Assembly (NCBI GenBank): GCA_023014485.1
Contig: JAJOZX010002361.1
Location: 534,001 to 598,000 of the forward strand
Direction of reading: 5' to 3'
Length of the DNA: 64,000 bases
Origin: Bathynomus jamesi
Taxonomy: Eukaryota; Arthropoda; Malacostraca; Isopoda; Cirolanidae
The notes under the pieces were generated by a model. The model was not told the DNA's origin and did no database searches. It worked only from the letters and a program-made list of their open reading frames with translations. This document shows, piece by piece, positions 1 to 10,172 of the stretch. Positions within the stretch are counted from its first letter, which is position 1. Each line of letters begins with the position of its first letter. Position numbers and translations under genes: made by a program.

Positions 1-96
1 TTTTGTCAATTATAATCCTTACTTAGATCTGAAAAGAGAACATATTTAACGCATGCATTCATTGCATGCGTTGCATTCATTAAGAAATCGCCACTG

Positions 97-160
<64 letters not shown>

Positions 161-444
161 TACGTCTTATAAAATCTTTATACTTTGAGAAAGTTATCAG
201 TGCGTTTTATCTGATACTTTCTGTATTTATACTCCAGTTGTGTCCTATGTCCGGAAGGAACAAATCTTGTTCACTTGTGACAAAAAATATCAGCTTCGAA
301 TGATTATCTTAATATAAAATAGTGGAACAGTAATAAGACATTCCTTTCAAGTTCAGTAAAATCTGTTTCAACGTTTGCAGTTTTTCCATTAGTTGCACAT
401 TTGTTACGAATTTCAACAGGAAAAATTTACAGTCTATTTTAAAG
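1..444. other. Non-coding, simple repeat rich
   Basis: No gene is supported here. An (AT)n run passes directly into a (GA)n run at about 93-160. The rest is AT-rich unique-looking sequence with no motif I recognise. Confidence 0.6.
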
Positions 445-458
445 AAATAATAATAATG

Positions 459-504
<46 letters not shown>

Positions 505-1342
505 TGATCTTTATTCAGAAAGAATACATTACATGAGATATATGTTACATCCATAAAGATTTACGCAATGTTGGCATTAACGTTTAATTTTGTATTTTTT
601 TGTGACAAGTAGTTTAATTACAGTATTCTTATCTGGATATGCCGTTGGGAAGCATGACAGCTTTTCAGCCAAAAATCTTTAAGATTCATTTCTATTTTTA
701 CGAAGGAAAATAAGAAATGTAAATAGAATTTGTGTAAAATAAAATAAAGTTGCATTTAGTTAATTCTGTCATTACGAATGAAAATTGAAATAATCTTTGA
801 AATAATAGAAAAGGAAGAGGTAAACAATACGATAAACTAATAGAAATAATAATAGAAATAATAGAAAAGAAAAATGGTAAACAATACGGTAAACAGAACG
901 TGTTGAAATACCAATAATAATTCATTTCTATTATTACAAATTAGAAATGATGATACAATCTTAAAGTTACAAAAATATAGATAAATGTGGCATATTATAA
1001 CTATGGCGTAATATAAAACAAACTCTTAACATATAATTTATATAACTTGTGGTTGCACCCAATATAAGTTTGTGGATTTTGCATATATAAATAGGTAATT
1101 TTCTTTATTTCGTAACATTTACATGTTGCACTATATATGTGTGTGTGTATATATACACATATACATTAACAGGAGTCAATAAAGTGTTTCTTTAGTGAGT
1201 TGCGAAAAGAAATTAACGATGATGCTTGTCTGATATTTATAGGTACAGCATTCCAAATATCTGCCCCTTTGTAGGAGAGAGCATTTCCTACAATTTGCAT
1301 TGAATAATTTGGTCTATTTATGAAATCATTGGGAAGCATTGT
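445..1342 (-). mobile_element. LINE family A copy 1, 3' part
   Basis: This is the 3' end of a non-LTR retrotransposon read on the minus strand. The end of its reverse transcriptase ORF lies at about 1171-1342, with the motif ADIWNAVPINIRQASSL followed by a stop. A ~650-bp 3' UTR follows, ending in CTGAATAAAGATCAT and an (ATT)n tail at 445-502. The same 3' UTR and tail recur at 23632-24500, and a closely similar C-terminus occurs on the plus strand near 25810-25915, so the family is present several times. The continuation of the RT is at 2700-3215; a mariner-like element has split the two parts. The clade (Jockey, L2 or CR1 group) is not resolved by eye. Confidence 0.8.
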
Positions 1343-2699
1343 GGGTGGGGCACGGGAATCAAGTGGTTTTTGAATAGCTAGTAATCGGCCATTAGGAATG
1401 GGAGGGGCGTGCGGTAGGTAGCATTCCATTCCTGGGTTCATAGCATTTAACTTTAACTAACATTCACCTTTATCTTTCAGGTGCCATCATGGAGCAGTGG
1501 ACGTTAGAACACCGCATGTTCGCGTATGATCATTTTGTTAGGAGTGGCGAGTCAGTGACAGCAGTTCAGCGTGCGTTTCGCCGCAGATTCAACATTCATC
1601 GAAATGACTCTGTTCCCGCTCGTGACACAATCTTACGTTGGGTTAACAATCTTCGAACAGGAGGCTCAATAATGAAAACAAAACCGAAGGGGCCGCAACG
1701 CACTGTGCGTACTCCAGAGAACGTTGAAAGGGTCAGACAAGCGATGTTGCAAAGCCCAGGCCGCTCTGCTCGGAGACATTCAGCTGCACTCGGAATCAGC
1801 AATCGTACTGTTAGACGGATTTTGCATGAAGAATTACATTTTCACCCATACAAGTTAGCGATGGTGCAGGAATTGAATGTAAACGATTGCCCCCAACGAC
1901 TGAATTTTGCACAGGAAATGCTTGCACTTTATGAGCAGAATGAAAACATGATGGTGGTAATGAGTGATGAAGCCCATTTCCACCTTAATGGGGCCGTCAA
2001 CAATCAAAACTGTCGGTATTGGGCTGCTGAAAATCCGCGACAACTCCATGAAAAACCGCTGCATAGCCCTAAGGTTACAGTTTGGTGCGCGGTGGGAAAG
2101 TTTGGCGTCATCGGTCCCTATTTCTTCGAACAAAATGGGGTTACCGTTACCATAACATCTGGGCGTTACATTGAGATGGTGAACACCTTTTTCATCCCTG
2201 AGTTACGAAGAAGGCGTATTGCTCGTCGACATTTGTGGTTTCAGCAAGATGGGGCCACGCCACACACCGCCAGAGCGTCAATGGCTGTTCTTCGCCCCCT
2301 GTTTCCCAACCATCTCATTTCGAGATTTGGTGACATTGCATGGCCCCCTCGGTCCCCTGACTTGTCCACATGTGACTTCTTTCTATGGGGGTACCTCAAG
2401 TCACGTGTCTACGAGGACAAGCCCCGTACATTAGATGCATTGAAGGAAGCGATCCGTCAACAAATCATCCAAATCAACAGAGACCTGCTGGGAAGAGTGG
2501 AGGCCAATTTTCGTAAACGCCTTCAACAATGCGTCGACGGCCAAGGACATCATTTGCCAGATATAATTTTCGGTACATGATTATTATGACATGAAATGCT
2601 ATGTTCTTACGAATGTTGTTCTACCAATATATTTTCTTTACAAAAATAAATATCATTTTCCTGATTATTCCAAAAACACTTGGTTCCCGTGCCCCACCC
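1343..2699 (+). mobile_element. Mariner-superfamily DNA transposon, apparently complete
   Basis: The element is bounded by 29-30-bp terminal inverted repeats. The left end starts GGGTGGGGCACGGGAATCAA (1343-1372) and the complement of the right end starts GGGTGGGGCACGGGAACCAA (2671-2699); they differ by one substitution and one inserted base. It encodes one intact transposase ORF (1489-2580) with AATAAA shortly after the stop (about 2645). The right flank has TA next to the TIR; the left flank reads GT, so the expected TA duplication is only half preserved. The flanking LINE sequence resumes on both sides, which matches the uninterrupted LINE copy near 24500. The intact ORF and near-identical TIRs suggest a fairly recent insertion. 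Confidence 0.88.
1489..2580 (+). CDS. Mariner-like transposase, DD41D-type spacing, intact
   Basis: This 363-residue protein is predicted to cut and paste its own element in the nucleus. The N-terminal ~120 residues form paired helix-turn-helix DNA-binding domains (FAYDHFVRSGESVTAVQRAF; later SARRHSAALGISNRTVRRIL). The catalytic DDE/D core follows: the first Asp is in VVMSDEAHFHLNG, the second in LWFQQDGATPHTA, and the third in SPDLSTCDFFLWGYLKS. By my count 41 residues separate the second and third Asp, unlike the 34 of classical mariner, so it resembles the DD41D group. The length is normal for the superfamily and no stop or frameshift is present. The ATG follows a pyrimidine-rich TTTCAG, so a short upstream intron is possible but unproven. 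Two decayed relatives with the same type of core lie at 16136-17329 and 17366-18273. Confidence 0.93.
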   Translation: MEQWTLEHRMFAYDHFVRSGESVTAVQRAFRRRFNIHRNDSVPARDTILRWVNNLRTGGSIMKTKPKGPQRTVRTPENVERVRQAMLQSPGRSARRHSAALGISNRTVRRILHEELHFHPYKLAMVQELNVNDCPQRLNFAQEMLALYEQNENMMVVMSDEAHFHLNGAVNNQNCRYWAAENPRQLHEKPLHSPKVTVWCAVGKFGVIGPYFFEQNGVTVTITSGRYIEMVNTFFIPELRRRRIARRHLWFQQDGATPHTARASMAVLRPLFPNHLISRFGDIAWPPRSPDLSTCDFFLWGYLKSRVYEDKPRTLDALKEAIRQQIIQINRDLLGRVEANFRKRLQQCVDGQGHHLPDIIFGT

Positions 2700-3215
2700 T
2701 ATATTATGATTATGGTTGATCTGATGGGGGGGTAATTGCCCTGTGAATGGGCGAAGTATAGTTTCTCTTATTAGCAACTTTGTACATACTGATACCGACA
2801 GTAAGTTTATACAAATCATTTAGTTTTAGAATATTTAAATTTTCCGAACATTGGAGAGGTACGAGATCGTCTGTTATCATTGTTTGAGAGAGAGTTCGTA
2901 AGCACTTTTTATGGATTACTTCTAGCGGATATAGTATATAATTCTTTATCCTACCCCATGCTGTGATTCCATATTGTAAATGTGGATGAACAAATGAGTA
3001 ATACAGTGTGAGGATGGCATTTTGGGAGAACTGTTTTTTGTTTAAAGTTTGAGTATTGCGTAGAGAAATCTAGATATTTTTTATTTGATATGTTGTGTGT
3101 GGCTTTTGAAATTCAATTTTTCATCTAACTTGATGCCAAGAACATTAACTTCATTTACTTTTGCAAGAGGAATGTTTCCAATTATTAATGATGTTTTCTT
3201 TTTTCCTGCGCGGGT
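2700..3215 (-). pseudogene. LINE family A copy 1, reverse transcriptase remnant
   Basis: This is the minus-strand continuation of the LINE interrupted by the mariner-like element. It aligns by eye with 24515-24960, sharing a TATTATGATTATGGTTG block and conserved stretches around the RT thumb/C-terminal region. Reading frames are broken. The homology fades at about 3215. Confidence 0.7.
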
Positions 3216-3389
3216 GAATATTCCTAAACAAAGGCATTATGAGCGCTGTGCATTACCTTTTGAAGAACAAACATTGTGAATGACCGTCACTGAACAAATT
3301 CTTGAGACTCGAGGAATTTTTTTTTAGTGAAAAACTTTTGATGAACTGTTTCAAACTGCGCTAACAAACACTACAAAGCATATAATGTA

Positions 3390-3530
3390 TTAATTTAACC
3401 TAATTAAATTTTATCTAATTGAACATAACCGGACCTAACTTAAGCTATATCTTAACCTAACTGGGTGTACTCTAACATAACCTATTTTAACTTAACTTTA
3501 TCTAAACTAATCTAACTAGGCCTGATACCT
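3390..3530. repeat. Degenerate AACCT (TTAGG-type) array
   Basis: Many imperfect copies of TAACCTAA-like units are visible. TTAGG is the canonical arthropod telomere unit, so this resembles an interstitial telomere-like tract. Similar tracts occur at 4290-4360, 40170-40240, 40970-41530 and 58866-58915. Confidence 0.7.
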
Positions 3531-3660
3531 AAATTTGGTTTAGAGGAACAAATCGACCTACACATTGTCGAGCTGTACACAATGTCGATATGCATAATAT
3601 CAACACCAAAACTTCTGAACAACATGTATAATGACGAAAGGTTCAACCAACCTAACAGTA

Positions 3661-4208
3661 TACCAGTGATTACAAATGATCTTCCCGATTTTAACCATTT
3701 ATTGTGAAAAAACTAACAAAGCTACAACGAAAAGCAAGATATACAAATGAAGAAGAACTCAAAATGTTTTAATTACAAGCTATTGAAGTTCAGTATAAGC
3801 TCCTTTTGTGGCTCCTTTTCAGCTTACAACATTCCTGAATGAGCAGTTGCTTGATCGTTGCTTGATCGTTCGCCCGATCTAACCCCATTTGACTTCTTCC
3901 TCTGGGGCTATGTCAAAAATGAAGTTTTTGTTCCACCACTGGCAACAACTTTGGAAGATTTGAAAGAAAGTATACGCGAGGCTGTTAGAAAAATTCAGTA
4001 CGATATGCTACAAAATGAATGGAGGAAAACAGAATAACGCTTTGATGTCTGCAGAGCCACAAAAAGAGCTCATATTGAACTTTAATAGCTCATAAATAAA
4101 ACTTTTTGAGTTCTTCTTTATTTGTATATCTTGCTTTTCGATGTAGCTTTGTTAGTTTTTTCATAATAAATGTTTAAAATCGGGAAGATCATTTGTAATC
4201 AACCGGTA
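3661..4208 (+). mobile_element. Mariner-derived element with ~105-bp inverted repeats
   Basis: The ends are long inverted repeats (about 3661-3765 and 4105-4208), mostly identical, and TA flanks both ends (3659-3660, 4209-4210). The core keeps only the transposase C-terminus at 3871-4036: RPDLTPFDFFLWGYVKNEVF, then a helical tail and a stop. The catalytic SPD-x4-D motif shows kinship to the mariner-like elements in this window. The N-terminal DNA-binding and first catalytic parts are deleted, so it is non-autonomous. Confidence 0.8.
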
Positions 4209-4213
4209 TAGTA

Positions 4214-4945
4214 TGATTTTGTTCATACGAAGTTAGTTTACTGTAAATAGGTTAATAAACCATACGTACATGACAAGTTTTCAGTGAAAATAACTAACCT
4301 ATAGCCAAACCAGACCTAGCCTAACCTAGCGTAACCTAGCCGGGCATAATGTAGCCTATTAACTTTCATTTGAAATATTAAACAAACATTTAATTTTCAT
4401 TTAAATCTTAAAGTATATCCCTGAATAACATCGAATTATGGGGCGTGGGGGTATTCTCTTTGTTTCGGGGAGGGGGTTTATTAACTTCTTTCGTAACGGC
4501 ATAGACCGTACGACGGAGGGGACCAACAGCTTTGCGTCAGATCCGTACAACGTGTCGCTACATAATATAGATGCGGAGGACGATCCCCCATCCAACTAAT
4601 ACTACCCAGACCCAATGTCTCTTAACTTCTTTGATTGACGGAAAGCGTTATTGCGACAATGGCCACAACTTAGCTTTCGCATTGTGAAATAAGGTCACCC
4701 TTCCTTTACAAACACAACTAAATTACAATTCTTCTTTTAAAAAATTTCTTGAGACAAGTTTTGAAAGAGAATTCTTTCGCACTTTTAATTTCTTGGTTTA
4801 AAAGTGTAAAATATTCCTTTATAACACGAATATAATAACCTCAATAAAATATACAACTCAAAAGCGAGTAAAAGAACGAATCAGGCACACGGTTGTTGGA
4901 AAGTTAAAAAAAAATAAAATCTTCATATAATTTTGATGAACAATC

Positions 4946-4948
<3 letters not shown>
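4214..4948. other. No gene seen; AT-rich with a telomere-like tract
   Basis: A degenerate AACCT tract lies at 4290-4360. The rest shows no coding potential or repeat structure that I can support. Confidence 0.5.

Positions 4949-4980
<32 letters not shown>
4949..4980. repeat. (CA)n microsatellite
   Basis: Uninterrupted CA dinucleotides of about 15 units. Confidence 0.95.
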
Positions 4981-4983
<3 letters not shown>

Positions 4984-5343
4984 TAAATATTTTAAAGAAC
5001 TTTGTGCAATAAAAATCTTACACAAGTAAAAATAGGGGATAAAAAAAACTCTCTGGAACTCCAGACCAACTTAGAAAAACATACGATTTAAGAAGTTTCT
5101 GGGCCATTTGGTATAGCTCGCTTGGCGTTGGCTGACAGTTTGATTCTTATATTTAGATGTTTGAAAAAATACATCAATAATTCATGGCCTCAAATTTTCA
5201 ATGATAACTTTTTTATTTTTTACTTTCTTTCAAGTCGAGCAGAAATAAATTTTGAAGTTACATTTCCCTATTCTTATATAAACGGTAAGTTTTTCATTTT
5301 CATTTTGGAAATTCTTTTTAAAAGAATTGTGTGTGTGTATATA

Positions 5344-6157
5344 TATATGAAAATTATTTCACGAAAGTAACAAGTGAATAATATTTATGATGAAAATAAC
5401 CACAAAGAAAAAAGGAAACGCAGAATGGTGCTCAAGCGCTAAATAAATAACGAGTTCGAGACTATATACTGTACTGTATATGTCACACAAAAAAATAATA
5501 AACAAAAATTGTAGGAGGAGCGTACAAATTTATAAGGAAAAGCTACCAGAGTTTTAACACTTTCACCCTCTTGTCTAAATCCGTTGTGAACGAATTCAAA
5601 ACAACAAGATCAAGCGAAAAAAGGCCCTGGCTAATGTTGAAATTATTTGTAAGTTGAATAATGGCAGACACAAGAATATTTCTATTAACAATGTTGCTTG
5701 AGTGAAACAAAATTGAAGCATTATTCCAATCATTACAGTGGGATAACTCTGACAAATGGACAAAAAGAGCACTGGACAACTGTCCTGTTCTAACGGAATA
5801 TTGATGCTTTTTATACGTGTGTGCAAATCCTTTCCCGTCTGTCCGATGTAAAAGGAATCACATTGTTTACAACCGATTTTATGGATAATGCCTGAATTAT
5901 TGGTAGGGCTATTTTTTACTATGATATTTTTCACAATATTATCATATGAAAATACTACATTAATATTCAAAAGTTTAAGTACATTAGCAATGCCTAAAAA
6001 GCCTGGGAAAAATGGAAGTACTAAAATATTCTTCGACAAAGTGCGAGGGTTATTATTTACACGATAGAAAGTTCGTTTTGCCTTGTTGAGACAAGATTCC
6101 AAAAAAGCAGGGGGGTAACACACATCACTTCCAATACTGTTGGACTGGCGATCCTAA
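5344..6157 (-). mobile_element. Penelope-like element fragment (copy 2)
   Basis: This is a 5'-truncated, decayed copy of the element at 54385-56266. At its left edge it carries the terminal sequence TTATTTCACGAAAGTAAC followed by the GGTGCTCAAGCGCT block, both also found at the ends of the other copy. It then carries the C-terminal coding part. At 6157 it is joined directly to half of a palindromic MITE. Confidence 0.85.
5540..6123 (-). pseudogene. Penelope-like RT C-terminus plus GIY-YIG endonuclease, broken
   Basis: The minus-strand translation contains ESCLNKAKRTFYRVNNNPRT and then the GIY-YIG endonuclease start HKIGCKQCDSFYIGQTGKD, with CxxC and the conserved YIGQT. Downstream of LHTRIK the frame shifts; the remaining C-terminus continues in another frame. 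The RT palm is missing, so no activity is expected. Most residues match the copy at 54908-56233. Confidence 0.85.
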
Positions 6158-6309
6158 GAGCTTTTTGATTAACTGTACATTCTATTAATTTTATTATTCG
6201 AACATTATCGAACATACATTGTAATTAAACATCATTTATAAACCATTTCGACGCCTAAACCTCATAAATCTGAATAAAGCCTATGGTGCGCGACTTCTGA
6301 GACACCCTG
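6158..6309. mobile_element. Half of a palindromic MITE
   Basis: The sequence from CTTTTTGATTAACTGTAC to GAGACACCCTG matches the right half of the complete palindromic element at 44096-44491, and TA follows its outer end. The inner break shares AGC with the Penelope-like fragment, which suggests microhomology joining. Confidence 0.85.
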
Positions 6310-6874
6310 TATATAAACTTAATACACTTTTCAAAAGACTAAATTCTAACCCAGTTAGGTATGGACTATCCCAAGCCATCTTGACAAACTGGAAGGAACG
6401 CGCATTGACGATCCCTCTCCAAGTAATGTATTTGGCCCGACCCGTTCCCCTTTCAAAGGGGATTTATTTTTCCCGTTTGGTGGCAGCGCTACTGCCCGTC
6501 TCAGCGCCCTCTGGTGGACGAAAGAGGTAAAAGGAACAAACCACTGAACTAAATTCTATAGCCTTACAAGCAACTGGAAGTACTCTGTAGTCTGTACCAC
6601 TGCACCAAATCAGAGTTTTTATAAACCTATTAAGAAATTACAGAGTTCCCTCCAATAACTGGAGAATAACGGCTGAGTGGAAGTTTCATTTAGTGTGTGT
6701 TCATTTCTTAGTTTACGTCAGAATATTTCACATAATTTAAGATTTCGTTTCTTGGAAATAAAAAAGAAACTTGCAAAACCAAATTGCAAAAGTATTGCAT
6801 AAAAAATTGCAAAAAAACAAAAAAAAACGGTATTTCAAATTTTGCTGACACTACAATGCAACATTTGGCCGCAT
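6310..6874. other. No gene seen; unique-looking sequence
   Basis: There is no convincing ORF. GC is locally higher at 6400-6540, where a CTCF-like core is present. The rest is AT-rich with A-runs. Confidence 0.5.
6504..6517. promoter_or_regulatory. CTCF-core-like motif
   Basis: GCGCCCTCTGGTGG fits the reverse complement of the bilaterian CTCF core consensus (CCASYAGRKGGCGC) at every position by eye. It lies in a short GC-richer stretch. A single motif match does not prove binding. Confidence 0.35.
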
Positions 6875-6877
6875 CGC

Positions 6878-6922
<45 letters not shown>
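6875..6922. repeat. (AT)n microsatellite
   Basis: Pure TA dinucleotide run. Confidence 0.95.
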
Positions 6923-6926
<4 letters not shown>

Positions 6927-7077
6927 TAAAACAAAATGGAAATTAATTCGAAGAGGAAAGTAATTTGAATCGTACGATGAGAGTCTGATAAAATCTGTAA
7001 AAACGTATGGTGATTAAAAACTGTAAAATAACAAACACTTATAATTGAAGTATTCAGACGACAGACGGGGTAGTGAT

Positions 7078-7119
7078 ACACACACACACACACACACACA
7101 CAACAACAACAACAACAAC
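7078..7119. repeat. (CA)n-(CAA)n compound microsatellite
   Basis: CA dinucleotides change abruptly to CAA trinucleotides. Confidence 0.95.
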
Positions 7120-7327
7120 GCCAAAGGCAAATAAAATATGTATAGGCAGATCTCCCTGCAGAGTCGGCTGTTAAAAACAGCCCAGGACCAGATTTCTCTA
7201 TCCTCTTCCAACGAGGGAACTTGGAACCCCAATTCTTTAGATGAGGCTTCCCAAATCCCAAATCTGTGAAAAATACATCAATAAGTAAATATAATAATAA
7301 AACTGAGCTGAACAATCTATCACTAAT

Positions 7328-7332
7328 ATATA

Positions 7333-7417
<85 letters not shown>
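7328..7417. repeat. Long (AT)n microsatellite
   Basis: An almost pure TA run with one phase break, abutting the truncated left end of Tc1 copy A. Confidence 0.95.
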
Positions 7418-7418
<1 letters not shown>

Positions 7419-7807
7419 ATGACGATCAAACGTAATTCCCACAGATAAATATTTCAGTTATATTCTTCCTTATCTTTTGTACCAGGCATACGATATCTAG
7501 TTATGAAAAGTTTACCGTTCGTTTGGAAAAATTTAACAAATATAAAAATTAGTTTAACTCCAACATATAATGTAAAACATCAAAGAACTTCAAGAAGATA
7601 AAAAAAATTTAAAAATAAAAAAGTTTCTGTACATTTATTTACAAAATTATTTAATACTTTGCGTGTGTAACTTGGACTTGAAAAACTTTTATTTTTTATC
7701 AGTAGTTCGCTGTTTACCGATTAGAAATTGTTGACAATTCTAAATTCTAGAATTTTCTCTGTGAATCTTCATGAAGGACGGACGACTGTACGAGCCATTA
7801 GTAAATA

Positions 7808-9031
7808 ATGGGTCGTCGTAGTAAAGAGATGTCTACAGATCTTAAGAGATGTTATTGCTGCACACGAGCCTGGAAAGAATTATAGGAAGATAGGAGAAGA
7901 ACTTCGACTTCCATTTACGACGGTTGCTGCAGTTATAAAGAAATGGAAAGGAAGGTTTGGAACACTCAAAACTCTTCCAAGGTGTGGACGACCTTGGAAG
8001 ATTTCAGAACGTACAGCTAGACGGATTGAAAGAATGGCTGCCGCAAATCGAGGAGTGATTGCGGGTGATATTTGCCAAACATTAAGGCTGTCTGAGATCG
8101 ATGTCCATCCCTCGACGTCGTACATTGAGAAAGAATGGTCTACATCAGTGCTCTTCAACCTGGGTGGTACCGCCCACTAGTGGGCGAAGGATCTCATTAA
8201 TCTAAAGGTAATTGCAATTAATTTTATTGTTTTATGCAGGGTATATAACTTTTAGTTTGAGTTTTTGCATTTTTAATTTTGGTGGGCGATACGGAGATTC
8301 AAAAGTTACAAAAGTGGGCGGTAAGCATAAAAAGGTTGAAGAGCATTGGTCTACATTGAAGAGTTGCACAAATAAAACCTCTGCTCCGAAAAGCGCACAA
8401 AGAAGCTCGTTTAAAGTACACCAAGGATCATCAAAATGATGGATTTGCCTTCTGAAAGAAAATTCTCTGGACAGACGAGACCAGAATTGAATTATTCGGG
8501 AGCAACTAGCAATGGTAGGTTTCACGAAAATCAAATAATGCATTCGGAAAGAAAATAAACCCTTTCTACGGTTAAACATGGTGGTGGTTGTTTGCTTCTT
8601 TGGGAATGCTTTAGTGCTTCTGGTCCAGGAAAGTTCGTTGACATCAACGGATCTTGAATTCGAAGAAATATCAGGAAATTTCAGAAAAAAACTGTATTGT
8701 CTTCAGTTCGGGAGTTGCGCATGGGTCGCACCTGGTACTGCAACAACATAATGGTCCAAAACATAAAAGTAAGAGCACTACGAAATGGCTTCAACAAAAG
8801 AATTTCAAGCTTCTCGAGTGGCCCAGTCAAAGCCCAGATCTCAATTTAATCGATAATTTATGGTTTGATTTGGAAAAAGCTGTCTGCAAGAGAAAAACCT
8901 TCGAATCTGAATGAATTGCAACAATTTTCTTTAGAAGAATGGGCTAAAATTTCTAACGAGACGTAGAAAAATACCCAAAACGAATCATTGAAGTTATTCA
9001 AGCAAAAGGCGGATAAACAAAGTATTAAATA
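7808..9031 (+). pseudogene. Tc1-like transposase (copy A), inactivated
   Basis: The conceptual product starts MGRRSKEMSTDLKRC, followed by helix-turn-helix blocks (IAAHEPGKNYRKIGEELRLP and RMAAANRGVIAGDICQTLRL). After the MITE it resumes with KPLLRKAHKEARLKYTKDH, ILWTDETRIELFG (first Asp), LQQHNGPKHKSKSTTKWLQQ and [20 protein letters not shown]. The usual second Asp of QQDN is replaced by His, and the final Glu by Asp at the normal 34-residue spacing. With the frameshifts and an in-frame stop, this means it is not functional. Confidence 0.85.
8146..8348. mobile_element. hAT-like MITE in Tc1 copy A
   Basis: It is 203 bp long. The ends are CAGTGCTCTTCAACC and, complemented, CAATGCTCTTCAACC, and they are flanked by a perfect 8-bp duplication GTCTACAT (8138-8145 and 8349-8356). 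The interior contains GTGGTACCGCCCACTAGTGG-type palindromes and no ORF. The 8-bp duplication and CA-G start are typical of hAT. Confidence 0.92.
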
Positions 9032-9333
9032 ATTTTGTAAATAAATGTACGAAAATTTTTGCATTTTAGCTTTTTTTAATTTTCCTCAAATTCTTTGATG
9101 TTTTACATTATATGTTGGAAGATGATGCAAACCCATAAGGAAAAAGAAAAATGATTCCAAGGCGTTTCGTGTATTCAGAAATACACCTCGACAGGGAATG
9201 TTGGAAATGAACTAATTTTTTTCTGTGTTAAATTTTTCCAAACGAACGATAAACTTTTCTATCCTGTTCCTGGTACGAAAGATAAGGACGAATATAGCCG
9301 AAATATTTCTCTGTACGAATACTTATGAGCACC

Positions 9334-9337
<4 letters not shown>

Positions 9338-9376
<39 letters not shown>
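9338..9376. repeat. (GT)n microsatellite
   Basis: A pure GT run directly adjoining the right TIR of Tc1 copy A. Confidence 0.95.
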
Positions 9377-9380
<4 letters not shown>

Positions 9381-9598
9381 TTCAGTTAGGAACAGTGACA
9401 GAAAATAATGATAGTAATAAGTGTATCACATATTTCATCTCGGTTACTCAGCCGATACCGTTCCAGCCTTAAAATTTAAATGTATCCACAGTCGGCTCAT
9501 GATAGTCCATTTGTGGTGGCAAAATCTTAAAAATGAGTCCATTTAAATTTCACAATTTTGAAAATATAAATAGAAAATAGAAACTTGTGAGAAATAGG

Positions 9599-9599
<1 letters not shown>

Positions 9600-9633
<34 letters not shown>

Positions 9634-9743
9634 TCACCAATTGTTATTCTTGCTTTTGTTGGAGAAAGGAAATATTATAATCACTTCAGTGTGTGTGGTG
9701 TGTATGTATGTGTGTGTGTGGTGTGTGTGTGTGTGTGTGTGTG

Positions 9744-9778
<35 letters not shown>
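9600..9778. repeat. (TTA)n, (GT)n and (AT)n tracts
   Basis: (TTA)n at 9600-9632, imperfect (GT)n at 9689-9745 and (AT)n at 9750-9778. The last abuts the tRNA-containing palindrome. Confidence 0.95.
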
Positions 9779-9782
<4 letters not shown>

Positions 9783-10028
9783 TAGAAACGACATAAGTAT
9801 TAAGGAACGTTTCTGCACAAGAGGAAGAGAAATCACGAATAAATGAAAAATGAGGCGAACCGCGATTTGTGAATGATCGAGGTCCGTAGTGTAATGGTAG
9901 CGCATCCAACCGGCAATTGGAAGGCCCTGGGTTCGATTCCCGGGCGGTTCGCCTCATTTTTCATTTATTCGTGATTTCTCTTCCTCTTGTGCAGAAACGT
10001 TCCTTAATACTTATGTCGTTTCTATTCA
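9779..10028. repeat. Perfect 85-bp inverted repeat with tRNA-like loop
   Basis: The left arm (9779-9863) and right arm (9944-10028) are exact reverse complements over 85 bases by eye. The 80-bp loop contains a tRNA-like sequence (9881-9952). Arm blocks such as AACGACATAAGTATTAAGG recur at 18330-18985 in a related palindrome and tandem repeat. (AT)n tracts flank it closely on both sides. Confidence 0.9.
9881..9952 (+). repeat. tRNA-like (SINE-head) sequence
   Basis: It has an A-box-like TAGTGTAATGGTAGCGC and a B-box GGTTCGATTCC. A CCAA/TTGG anticodon stem encloses a 7-nt loop with GGC in the anticodon place (alanine-like). Position 33 would be C instead of the near-universal U, and the acceptor stem is poor, so this is a tRNA-derived repeat and not a functional tRNA. 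Two more copies lie at 18572 and 18836. Confidence 0.75.
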
Positions 10029-10058
10029 TTTATATACTGCGTGGTCATTGCAGTTAAA

Positions 10059-10062
<4 letters not shown>

Positions 10063-10149
<87 letters not shown>

Positions 10150-10172
10150 CGAGAGAGAGAGAGAGAGAGAGA
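10063..10172. repeat. (AT)n followed by (GA)n
   Basis: A long pure TA run passes into GA dinucleotides at about 10134. Confidence 0.95.

Larger units (their letters stand above)
7442..9337 (+). mobile_element. Tc1-like element, copy A
   Basis: The element has inverted repeats of about 200 bp. The right end closes with TACTTATGAGCACCACTG, while the left end lacks the outermost ~25 bp and abuts an (AT)n tract. The outer consensus in three copies (A, B at 35756, C at 44524) is CAGTGGNGCTCATAAGTATT. A hAT-like MITE (8146-8348) interrupts the transposase gene, and the right end runs straight into (GT)n. Confidence 0.85.

Noticed and set aside
309..554. Tyr-rich small ORF over (AAT)n
   Set aside because: Translation of a LINE tail microsatellite; no coding evidence. 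Similar Tyr/Ile, Arg/Glu, Leu/Ser and Thr/His ORFs over dinucleotide tracts were rejected for the same reason.
9881..9952. Functional tRNA-Ala gene
   Set aside because: C instead of U before the anticodon, poor acceptor pairing, and repeated copies with the same flanks show a SINE-type sequence.
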